Below, piece after piece: positions 6,757 to 13,891 of a stretch of DNA of 64,000 nt (positions within the stretch are counted from its first letter, which is position 1; every line of letters starts with the position of its first letter). The stretch covers positions 992,001 through 1,056,000 of the forward strand of contig NC_014297.1 in NCBI RefSeq assembly GCF_000196895.1, in the 5' to 3' direction. Made by a program: the position numbers and the translations under genes. This DNA comes from Halalkalicoccus jeotgali B3 (GTDB taxonomy: Archaea > Halobacteriota > Halobacteria > Halobacteriales > Halalkalicoccaceae). The notes under the pieces are model-generated. The model was not told the origin of the DNA, did not search any database, and worked only from the letters and a program-made list of their open reading frames with translations.

Positions 6757-7347
6757 TCATGCCGGTGGTAGTCCCCCCGATGTGTCTTCGGAGTTGTCTT
6801 CGTTGATCCCGGACTCGTCAGTCTGTCGCACGCCTTCGTTCTCGCCCTCGAGAAGCGTCTCGTCATCGCGCTGGAGGAGTGCCTCCTCTTCGGGGAAGCG
6901 CCCCTCCCAGCGCTCACGCTGTTCGCTCTCGTCGAGCCCGCTGTACTCGTCAGTTCCCTCCTCGATCGACTCGCTGACCTCCCCGCGGGACGTCCCGTGG
7001 CTCATCGTGGTTGCGAGAAAGCGCTCGATCGCCTTTCCAAACCCACGCTGGGCCTGCCGGCGCTCACCATTGATCAGCGCCTTGATGCCGTACTCGACGA
7101 GTGCGACCGTCCCAGCATACGACGTCAGCGCGAAGCCGACGTGCTCGTAGGTCGGTTGGATCCCCAGGACCGCCGAGATCGCGCCGAAGACGCCGCCGAG
7201 GAGCACCGTCGTCGCGAACTTGATCGAATCGAACGTCTCGGGTTCGTCGGGATCGAGTCGCACTCGGGCGAAGAAGATCCCGCCGTACAGCATCGCGCCG
7301 AGGATACCCAGTACAACCGTGTTCTGTGTCAGTGTTTCAAGATTCAT
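6757..7347 (-). CDS. Three-helix membrane protein with acidic cytoplasmic tail
   Basis: 196 residues. Three hydrophobic helices in the first 90 residues (VVLGILGAMLYGGIFF, TVLLGGVFGAISAVLG, ALTSYAGTVALVEYG) and a long soluble acidic C-terminus from about residue 95 with EGRFPEEEALLQRDDE and a disordered end. It follows the last fibre gene by 9 bases. A role in host exit, fibre assembly or membrane modification is possible; no family recognised. Confidence 0.68.
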   Translation of the reverse strand: MNLETLTQNTVVLGILGAMLYGGIFFARVRLDPDEPETFDSIKFATTVLLGGVFGAISAVLGIQPTYEHVGFALTSYAGTVALVEYGIKALINGERRQAQRGFGKAIERFLATTMSHGTSRGEVSESIEEGTDEYSGLDESEQRERWEGRFPEEEALLQRDDETLLEGENEGVRQTDESGINEDNSEDTSGGLPPA

Positions 7348-7356
7348 GAGTTGGGT

Positions 7357-8621
7357 TCAATCCGCCCGCATCGCTGCTTCGACCGCACCGAGGCATCGCG
7401 CACCCGCCTGTGCACTCGCCCGTCGCTTCTCGACACCGCTCGTCCGATCGACACTGGGGGCCGGGGACGTCCCGGTCCAGTTGACCGGCGCGCCCTTCCC
7501 TTCCGACCAGTTCTCGAGGCCGCCGAACTCGTTGCCCGATCGCCGCCAGCCGGTCGGGAAGCTCACGTTACGCTGATCCAGCGCGTCTCCCTCCTCGAAG
7601 TGGACGAACTGACAGTCCCGCGTATCGTAGCCGGGCGCACCCGGTGCCGGATGGCCTCGGATCCCGATCGCCGGACAGCCCGAGCGGGAGTACCATCCCG
7701 GCGTCGCGAAACGCTCGCGGGCGAGGAACGTACACTCGTAGGTGTTGAGGAACTTCCCCGCCGTCAGATCGCCGTCCTCGCCGCCGTTCTCGTCGAGATT
7801 ATGCATGTCGATCGGGGTGAGCATGGCATTCGGTCCGAAGAGGTCGCCGCGACAGGTGTAGCCACAGTCGGGATGGCCAAAGCCCGTAATCGCGTGCCGG
7901 GTCGCGTCGTAGTAGTTGAGCTCCGACGTGACCGTACCGTTGTACAGGTTGATCCCGTAGCCGTATCCCGGAACCGCGCAGTTGTGTAACATCGACCGGC
8001 TCACCGTAACGTCGGGCGTGTGGTTCCGCGATCCGAAGCTGAGCGCCGCGTGCGTGAAGCCACGCGCCTCGATGTTCCGGACCGTTCCGTCGACGCGAGC
8101 GTTCAGCCCGCGCGAGAAGACCTCCGAACGCATGTCGTCGCGCTCCGAGAGTGTGGTTCCGTCGCGCGAGATCGGCTCGTAGCCCGGCCAGTCGATGACG
8201 TCGGCCTGCTCGAGCAGTCGATAGCCGTCAGCCATCTCGGGGCGCCACGAGGGGCCGTCGATCCGCACCCCTTCGAGATGCCACTCGCCGCCCGAGTCGG
8301 CACGGATCGCCCCACGGTAGGCGGCCGATCTCGGACCGGACGTCCGAATGTCGTCGTCCCCGGCTCGACGCCGGGCTTGTGCCGGCCGCCGACCAGGACC
8401 GACCCGGCGATGTCGAAATACTCGTCGGTCACTTGGACGGTCTCGCCGTCGGCGAGGTAGACGATATCGTTGTCGTCGGCGCGCTCGAACTCCGAGGTCT
8501 CGGAGACGATCACGTCGGCGTCGTCCTCACTCCACCGTGGTTCTCGAACGCTCTCCCCGCCACCGACGGCCGACGCTTCGAGTGCCGCCGCTGGGTCGAT
8601 TGCTGACTCGTTCAGTGGCAC
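7357..8621 (-). pseudogene. Tail fibre / receptor-binding protein, interrupted by a 1-base frameshift
   Basis: Two frames together encode one beta-helix protein of about 420 residues. The 5' part starts ATG at 8619-8621 and is sensible to GGRHKPGVEPG; in that frame it then turns into Arg/Pro-rich junk. Sensible sequence resumes one base out of frame with DDDIRTSGPRSAAYRGAIRA and GEWHLEGVRIDGPSWRPEMA, running to the stop at 7357. The junction is a run of four C (four G on the coding strand) at 8358-8361; one extra G restores a single frame. The beta-helix core has RHAITGFGHPD and PIDMHNLDEN, shared with the Tat lipoprotein at 49457. Either a true inactivation, phase variation, or a sequencing error. 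Confidence 0.8.
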
Positions 8622-8624
8622 AGG

Positions 8625-9389
8625 TCAGTCCTCCACGAGATCGTCGAATCCGAGATCGATGTTGGTCCAGTGATGCAGGATCGCGTCCCAGCCGGCGTCC
8701 TGGTAGTCGGCGAAGGCCTGCGATCCGGGCCCGGCACGACCGAGTTGCCACGAACACTCGGCTGTCAGCGGGACCTCTGGATCGTTGATGGCGTTCCAGT
8801 CGGCGATCTGTCGCCCTCGCTTGAGAGCGACGACGTCGTCCCCGGTCGGGTTGGCCGTGTCGCGAGTGATGAAGTACTGCTGGCCCTCGTGGACCGTTAC
8901 GTCAGGATAGATCGTCTGTCGACCTTCCTCGAGGGTGATCTCCCGAGTTGCGATCCGCGAGCCGACGTCGTAGGTCTCGCTGGCCTCGTAGTCCATCGCG
9001 AAGACCTCGAGTAGCATCGACCCCGCCTCGCGGGCGTGGACGTCTGCCCCGCGCCAGTGGGCGTCAGCCTCGGCGGTGACGACGATTCCCCACGCACCGA
9101 TCCCGTTGCCGTCACGAGTGGTGTGGAAGGCTTCGTCGTCGTGGCTCCCACTGGCGAGCGTCCGGGTGTGCGCAGGGCTGCTGACGAGCTGGAGCTCCTG
9201 TCGGGACTGGCGGATCTCCGCGAGTTCGTCCTCGAGTGCGGGTGTCGATCCGGCCCCCTCTCGGTTCGCGATCTCCTCGACGGTCGTACCGAGTTCGGCG
9301 ATCGCCGTTTCTGTTGACTCGACGCGCTCTGTGAGCGCCGCGAGGTCCTCATCAAGCTGTGCTCCGGTCTGCTGATAGTTCTCACTCAT
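8625..9389 (-). CDS. Tail-fibre accessory protein with N-terminal coiled coil
   Basis: 254 residues. Residues about 10-70 form a coiled coil (LDEDLAALTERVESTETAIAE and ALEDELAEIRQSRQELQ), the rest is a beta-rich domain (GAWGIVVTAEADAHWRG, GQQYFITRDTANPTGDDVVAL) ending AILHHWTNIDLGFDDLVED. Coiled coil plus beta head is the usual shape of trimeric fibre or fibre-tip proteins. It sits 3 bases before the interrupted fibre gene, so it is probably co-translated, and could be a fibre connector or chaperone. Confidence 0.68.
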   Translation of the reverse strand: MSENYQQTGAQLDEDLAALTERVESTETAIAELGTTVEEIANREGAGSTPALEDELAEIRQSRQELQLVSSPAHTRTLASGSHDDEAFHTTRDGNGIGAWGIVVTAEADAHWRGADVHAREAGSMLLEVFAMDYEASETYDVGSRIATREITLEEGRQTIYPDVTVHEGQQYFITRDTANPTGDDVVALKRGRQIADWNAINDPEVPLTAECSWQLGRAGPGSQAFADYQDAGWDAILHHWTNIDLGFDDLVED

Positions 9390-9422
9390 GGTTTGAAGAG
9401 TTGCCGCGCCACTCGCATCGCT

Positions 9423-9474
9423 GCCCGGCCCCGTCTGTCTCAGGGACTATTCGAGACGGTCATCAGGGCCGGGC
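9423..9474. repeat. Nested inverted repeat next to the recombinase
   Basis: Outer arms GCCCGGCCC (9423-9431) and GGGCCGGGC (9466-9474) are a perfect 9-bp inverted repeat. Inside lie CCGTCT (9431-9436) and AGACGG (9454-9459), another 6-bp repeat. It occupies the gap between the leftward fibre-accessory gene and the rightward recombinase gene. Could be a recombination site, an RNA hairpin upstream of the fibre genes, or a regulatory dyad. Confidence 0.5.
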
Positions 9475-9629
9475 CATCACGTCCCGTCCGGATCACTTTC
9501 ACCACGCTATCTGCAGCCTTTTGTAGCCAGAGCCGTACCTATCGATACGAAGCGCGGTTTCGCCGATTGCTATGAATGGAATCGGCCCGGAGTCCAGTCC
9601 GGACCGTGCTTCTGGAGGTGCCAGAAGCA

Positions 9630-10349
9630 ATGTCACGTTCACCACCACCGACCAAAGGTATTGCGCACGACTGCCCTCGACACAGTAGCGAGGACGCTCT
9701 GTCCGAACGCGAGTTCCAGCTGTTACTTGAGGGCGCGGCCTCACTCCGAGATCCGTACGCCCAACAGGCCCGATTCGTCATTCTCGTCGCCGGCCGACTC
9801 GGGATGCGCGCCGGCGAGATCGCCCACATGGATCGCTCCTGGATCGACTGGCGGAACCAGATGATCGTCGTCCCACGCCATGATCCCTGCACTAAAGCTC
9901 GAGGCGAGGCTGGCCCGTGTGGGTACTGCAAGCGACTCGCCGAGCAGGCTGCCGATCACAACCCGGAACTCTCGTACGAGGCTGCACTGGCCCGTGCATG
10001 GACGCCAAAGACCGATAGCGCTGCGCGATCGATCCCGTTCGATTTCGACCCACGGACGGATCTCGTAATCGAGCGGTTCTTCGAGCGCTACGAGAAGTTT
10101 CCACACTCGAAGCAGGCGGTCAACCGGCGAGTCAACAAGGCTGCCGAAGTCACCGACGAGCTCGACGAAGACTCGATCTACCCGCACTGCCTTCGGGCTA
10201 CGGCGGCCACTTACCACGCCTCACGAGGTCTGAGCGCACTCCCACTTCAGTCGATGCTCGGGTGGAGTGATCTGTCCACGTCTCAGAAGTACGTTCGTCG
10301 GTCGGGAGAAGCAACGGCCCGGGCACTTCGAACGGTCCACCGACAGTAA
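9630..10349 (+). CDS. Tyrosine recombinase (phage-integrase family)
   Basis: 239-residue site-specific recombinase. Catalytic residues are all visible: Arg60 (GRLGMRAGEIAHM), Lys127 (WTPKTDSA, beta-hairpin), His186 and Arg189 (YPHCLRATAATYH), Trp212 (LGWSDLSTSQ) and the nucleophile Tyr221 (SQKYVRRSG). It carries a Cys cluster, C87, C97 and C100, between Arg I and Lys, common in haloarchaeal integrases. The start at 9630 is supported by a strong Shine-Dalgarno GGAGGTG nine bases upstream (9614-9620). The N-terminal core-binding domain is nearly absent, shorter than the usual 300-plus residues, so it may be a minimal or invertase-like enzyme. It runs against the surrounding fibre genes, as int1 does in phiCh1. 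Confidence 0.9.
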   Translation: MSRSPPPTKGIAHDCPRHSSEDALSEREFQLLLEGAASLRDPYAQQARFVILVAGRLGMRAGEIAHMDRSWIDWRNQMIVVPRHDPCTKARGEAGPCGYCKRLAEQAADHNPELSYEAALARAWTPKTDSAARSIPFDFDPRTDLVIERFFERYEKFPHSKQAVNRRVNKAAEVTDELDEDSIYPHCLRATAATYHASRGLSALPLQSMLGWSDLSTSQKYVRRSGEATARALRTVHRQ

Positions 10350-10367
10350 CGCTACAGCCTGTCGGAT

Positions 10368-10380
10368 ACTTTTTTCTTGT
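10368..10380 (+). terminator. T-tract after the recombinase
   Basis: acttttttcttgt at about 10367-10380, 20 bases past the recombinase stop and just before the convergent asparagine-synthase-like gene. A run of six T on the coding strand fits a haloarchaeal terminator. Confidence 0.6.
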
Positions 10381-10433
10381 ACTTTATTGCACGAGGTTGC
10401 TGTTCGGATCGGCTGTTAGCTGAGTACTCAGTA

Positions 10434-12044
10434 TCACTCGATAGCGATCCGGTTGTTGTCGGGAAGGCGGGAACTGTCCGGTGGCCTGAACGAGAGCAAC
10501 CCGATCGCCTCCGCGGACCGAAACGAGTGATGCGATTCGTATCCTGTATTCAGTTCCTCGTATTGATCCGCGTTCAGAATCCCGTTGTATCCGAGTGGGT
10601 GCGAACCAACGCCTTGACGGCGCTTGTATATCGGGAGTAAGTAATCTCCGAGTGGACTACTCGCCACACGTCGAAGCCCGTCCATCACGACCGACTCAAG
10701 CCCAGCCCCCTCATCGCCACTGGGCGCGTCTGCGCCAGTTACCACCGGGTACAACGCATCTGTGTAGTCTCGCAATATCTGTTTATCAAATCTGTGCGTC
10801 GGAGAGACACCGCCCCACGTTGTGATGAACTCCCGATCAACTAATGGGAACCAAAAGTCATAGCCCCAGTCTGCATACAACATCCCGGCCTTCGCCATAA
10901 ATTTTCCTTGGCGCTCCTTGAACTCCCACGATGCGAATTCTCGCCGGAGATCGGCAGTGGTGGTGATCTCATCAGGGAGTTGAGATGCGATCCGTGCCTT
11001 CATCCGCGCTTCCGTCTCGGATGTGCATCGGAACAGCGTATAGTGTTCGTCAAAGATGTGGTCAACTAACTCCCCCTTGCTTGCGGCACGGTCCGTGGCC
11101 CATCTCGCCGGGACGTGTTCCGAGACGCTCGCGACGGTTTGGCCAGGGACGATGATTGCATCGTCCCCGATCCGACCTGACTCTTTGAGGACTTTGAGCG
11201 CCGGCCAGCTACCGACGGGGGGTAGTGCATCACTGACGCCTGCGAACTCGAAGTAGTCCCGGCGTTCGTCGGAGTCGTACCACTGAGACCATTTCCCGGG
11301 GGTATATTCGACGTGCTCCCATTCCAGGCCGATGTCGTCCGCAACCTGCCGGGCAGTCTCAACCTCGGATTCGCCGGGCTGTCCATAGGTAAACGTGAAT
11401 ATATTGTTGTAGCCGGCTCGTTTGAGATGTAGCGCGATAAGGCGAGAATCAACCCCTCCACTCAGGGGAATGGCGATTTGTCGCCCATTAGCATAATCAA
11501 CCAAACGCCCAATTGCGTTCCCAAGAGCGGAATCGAGGCGCTCGACAGTTTCGGACTTGTCCCGCCCTGTCGATGAGGGGGCGTACTCGCAATGGGTCTC
11601 GCGATCCACGACACTCCCCGTGCCGGTAAGCAGAACGGCTTCCCCGGCCTGGATCTGAGAGACGGATGGTGTCAGCGTATCCGACCCGGTGACGTATTGA
11701 CACAGTAGGAACTCGGCGACCTCCTCCCGGTCAATCTTGGGTTCGTTAACTACGTCCGGTGAATCGCGGATCGCCCCATCAGTATCGTAAAACAGCGGCA
11801 GAGTGCGGAACTGATCGACCGCCGCCCCGACCCCTTCGTTGAGTGGTGTGATGAGTGCAAAGTGGCCGGTGAGATCCCCGACGAATGAGACGAACTGCTC
11901 CCAGGCATCGATACCGCGGAGTTCGTGGACTAATTGAGCAGTCGATAGTTGTTGGTCACCTCTAAAAGCGGTGCCCGCCGCCGCTGTGTCTCCGTCAATC
12001 GCCCATTCGTATCGTGTGAGTTCGGTTTTAATGTCTCTCGACAT
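10434..12044 (-). CDS. Asparagine-synthase-like amidotransferase (cargo gene)
   Basis: 536 residues of the asparagine synthetase B / glutamine amidotransferase class. The ATP-pyrophosphatase loop is intact at residues 193-200 (PLSGGVDS), followed by the adenylating-domain features TFTYGQPGESEVETAR and DIGLEWEHVEYTPG. The N-terminal glutaminase-like domain is present in outline (GDLTGHFALI, DQFRTLPLFYD) but there is no N-terminal catalytic Cys2, so glutamine hydrolysis looks lost. Related proteins are frequent in haloarchaeal surface-glycan clusters and in viruses, where they may amidate sugars or peptides. It lies among tail-fibre genes with its own promoter, a typical moron arrangement; a role in changing the host surface or virion is inference. 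Confidence 0.85.
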   Translation of the reverse strand: MSRDIKTELTRYEWAIDGDTAAAGTAFRGDQQLSTAQLVHELRGIDAWEQFVSFVGDLTGHFALITPLNEGVGAAVDQFRTLPLFYDTDGAIRDSPDVVNEPKIDREEVAEFLLCQYVTGSDTLTPSVSQIQAGEAVLLTGTGSVVDRETHCEYAPSSTGRDKSETVERLDSALGNAIGRLVDYANGRQIAIPLSGGVDSRLIALHLKRAGYNNIFTFTYGQPGESEVETARQVADDIGLEWEHVEYTPGKWSQWYDSDERRDYFEFAGVSDALPPVGSWPALKVLKESGRIGDDAIIVPGQTVASVSEHVPARWATDRAASKGELVDHIFDEHYTLFRCTSETEARMKARIASQLPDEITTTADLRREFASWEFKERQGKFMAKAGMLYADWGYDFWFPLVDREFITTWGGVSPTHRFDKQILRDYTDALYPVVTGADAPSGDEGAGLESVVMDGLRRVASSPLGDYLLPIYKRRQGVGSHPLGYNGILNADQYEELNTGYESHHSFRSAEAIGLLSFRPPDSSRLPDNNRIAIE

Positions 12045-12080
12045 GGTGTGTAAACGAACACATCACCATGTTATAATGGT
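12041..12080 (-). promoter_or_regulatory. Promoter and operator of the asparagine-synthase-like gene
   Basis: Leftward TATA-like element taaccattataac (about 12070-12082) lies about 30 bases before the ATG, predicting a nearly leaderless mRNA. A perfect 8-bp inverted repeat ACATGGTG (12041-12048) / CACCATGT (12064-12071) spans the predicted start site and the start codon, and overlaps the TATA region, a good place for a repressor. This marks the gene as an independently controlled unit inside the late operon. Confidence 0.55.
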
Positions 12081-12090
12081 TATCGTTCCA

Positions 12091-13875
12091 TCAGGCCTGT
12101 GCCCCCCGACAATTGCGAACGGTGAGGTTCGTCTCGTCGGTCAGTGAAATGTCAATATCCACGTCGACGGAGCCCTGTGCATCAACGTCTGAGAGGGTCA
12201 TCCACGGCGAGTCGGCGCGCGACCGAACGTTTTGCCAGTTGCTCGTGAGTTGTCCCCCATCAATCCGAATGAAGTCAGCGGATTTCGTCCCTGATTCGTT
12301 GATATTGATACCGGCCGAATATGCCGACTGGCCGTTGTCCGTACATTGCGGGGCCGTGACATCCACGTAGACGTTCGAGCGAAGTTCAACACCATTCGAT
12401 TCACTCCCTATTGCTCGTGGAGTCGTCAGTACAACCCGATCACATTCACGATATGTCTGGCCGTTGCCAGCATCATTAAGCGATTCCAACCCAGTCCCTT
12501 CAACTTCTGCGCCATCGGCCAGAATTCCGCTATCGCCACCATTGCCGCTCGTGATGACGGATGTCGCTTTAAGCGTTCCATTCTCGACGAACAGGCCTCG
12601 ACCCGTATTTGCCCACGACCGGACATCTGATATATCATAGGTTATGGTTCCTTGGTCCTCGATGAGGTGGAGGCCGTGGTTGCCGTTGTCGTGGGTTCGG
12701 ATGTTCGAGAGATGGACTGTCGCCTCCGTCGTCGCCTCATAGCGGACGTTAACCCCGACCTGCCCGTTTCCATACGATTCGATATTAGTCAAGTAGTATC
12801 CTTTCCCAGCCCCGTCCAACTGGTTTTGAGGACGGACGCCGTGTCGATAATGGTTTCGAGAGATGACGTTATGAGCACGAACATTGTTCGACTCGGGGAT
12901 GTTGAGCCCGTAGTAGCCCCCGTTCTGGACGATGGCATTGCGGATCTCGGATCCATCCGTCTCCCCGAGGCGAACTACTGAGAGATATGCCTGCCCTCCT
13001 GTTTGAGAGGTTCCATCCCACGTTCCCCCGTCAATGACGACGTTATCCGCCCCTTCAGTATCCAAGAGGTACTCGTCGGCCTGTGTTTCGATCAGTGCGC
13101 CATGAGAGATAATGGTCGTGTCAGACGGCGGGGTGAGTTTTGTGCCGCCGCTGGTATGCGTTCCTGGCGTTATCCGAAGGACACCACCCGCCGCCTCCGA
13201 AAGTTTTGCATGAAGGTCGTCGCCCGGCTTGGCCTGAATTGTGTTATTTAGCTCCTCTGTATCTATCGCCGAGTAGTTCTCAAGTGTGGCCGTGCCGGCT
13301 CCGTCCTTCGGCGCTTTCTGTCCGGCTACCGTATCTATTTCTGCTTGTCTGGCAACACCCGTCTCACTCTCAGGCGCGTTCTCGACAGTCGCCTCTTGAG
13401 CGCTGATCGAGCCGAACACGCTGTTGAGTTCGAAGCGCCGGTTCTCGAACGCCGACGCCGAGATCGTCGCCACACCCGATCCGACCCAGATCTCCCAGAG
13501 CGGCGTCCCATCGAACTCGGAGAAGGCCGGCGGTGCGGGCCGAACCGCCCGCTTGCCACTATCGGCCTCCTCGACGGCCGCCTCGGGCGTACCCGGGATG
13601 ATCGACAGATCGCCGGCCGGCGTTGCGATCAACAGGTCACGTCGAGGGTTGTCCGGATCCGACGTCGACACGCCGATCGTCTGCTCGTCGATCTCCTGGA
13701 CGGTCCCGTCGACAAGGGCTGACCCGCCGCCGAACCGAAGGGTGTTCGTTGTGCCGAGATCGCCCGTCTCGATCGACAGCCCACACCCACTGATTACGCC
13801 ATAGCCGGCGAAGGCCATCGCGAGTTGGTTCTGATCGAGTGCCTGAAACCCGTCTCTGTCATCTATTGCGTACAT
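12091..13875 (-). CDS. Tail fibre with parallel beta-helix (paralogue 2)
   Basis: 594 residues. Residues 1 to about 175 are an attachment domain shared with the neighbouring fibre at 13892 (both have AFAGYGV-SG, NPRRD, a PAPP-F-DGTPL-EIWV block). From about residue 190 on it is a right-handed parallel beta-helix of the pectate-lyase type: repeats such as NVVIDGGTWDGTS, GSEIRNAIVQNGGYYGLNI, SNNVRAHNVISRNHYRHGV, and VHLSNIRTHDNGNHGLHL. Beta-helix fibres bind or cut surface polysaccharide. Base composition of the distal half is lower in GC than its neighbours, and it adjoins the cargo gene, suggesting exchange of the tip domain. Target unknown. Confidence 0.82.
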   Translation of the reverse strand: MYAIDDRDGFQALDQNQLAMAFAGYGVISGCGLSIETGDLGTTNTLRFGGGSALVDGTVQEIDEQTIGVSTSDPDNPRRDLLIATPAGDLSIIPGTPEAAVEEADSGKRAVRPAPPAFSEFDGTPLWEIWVGSGVATISASAFENRRFELNSVFGSISAQEATVENAPESETGVARQAEIDTVAGQKAPKDGAGTATLENYSAIDTEELNNTIQAKPGDDLHAKLSEAAGGVLRITPGTHTSGGTKLTPPSDTTIISHGALIETQADEYLLDTEGADNVVIDGGTWDGTSQTGGQAYLSVVRLGETDGSEIRNAIVQNGGYYGLNIPESNNVRAHNVISRNHYRHGVRPQNQLDGAGKGYYLTNIESYGNGQVGVNVRYEATTEATVHLSNIRTHDNGNHGLHLIEDQGTITYDISDVRSWANTGRGLFVENGTLKATSVITSGNGGDSGILADGAEVEGTGLESLNDAGNGQTYRECDRVVLTTPRAIGSESNGVELRSNVYVDVTAPQCTDNGQSAYSAGININESGTKSADFIRIDGGQLTSNWQNVRSRADSPWMTLSDVDAQGSVDVDIDISLTDETNLTVRNCRGAQA

Positions 13876-13891
13876 GTCTTAAAAGTCGTTG

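Noticed and set aside
5775-9160. 14-bp match ccactggcgagcgt at 5775 and 9147
   Set aside because: Matches of this length are expected by chance in 64 kb; the second copy is within coding sequence.
9390-12090. Invertible fibre segment as in phiCh1
   Set aside because: Fibre genes on either side of the recombinase have the same orientation and no inverted copies of fibre sequence were seen in the window; kept only as a possibility.
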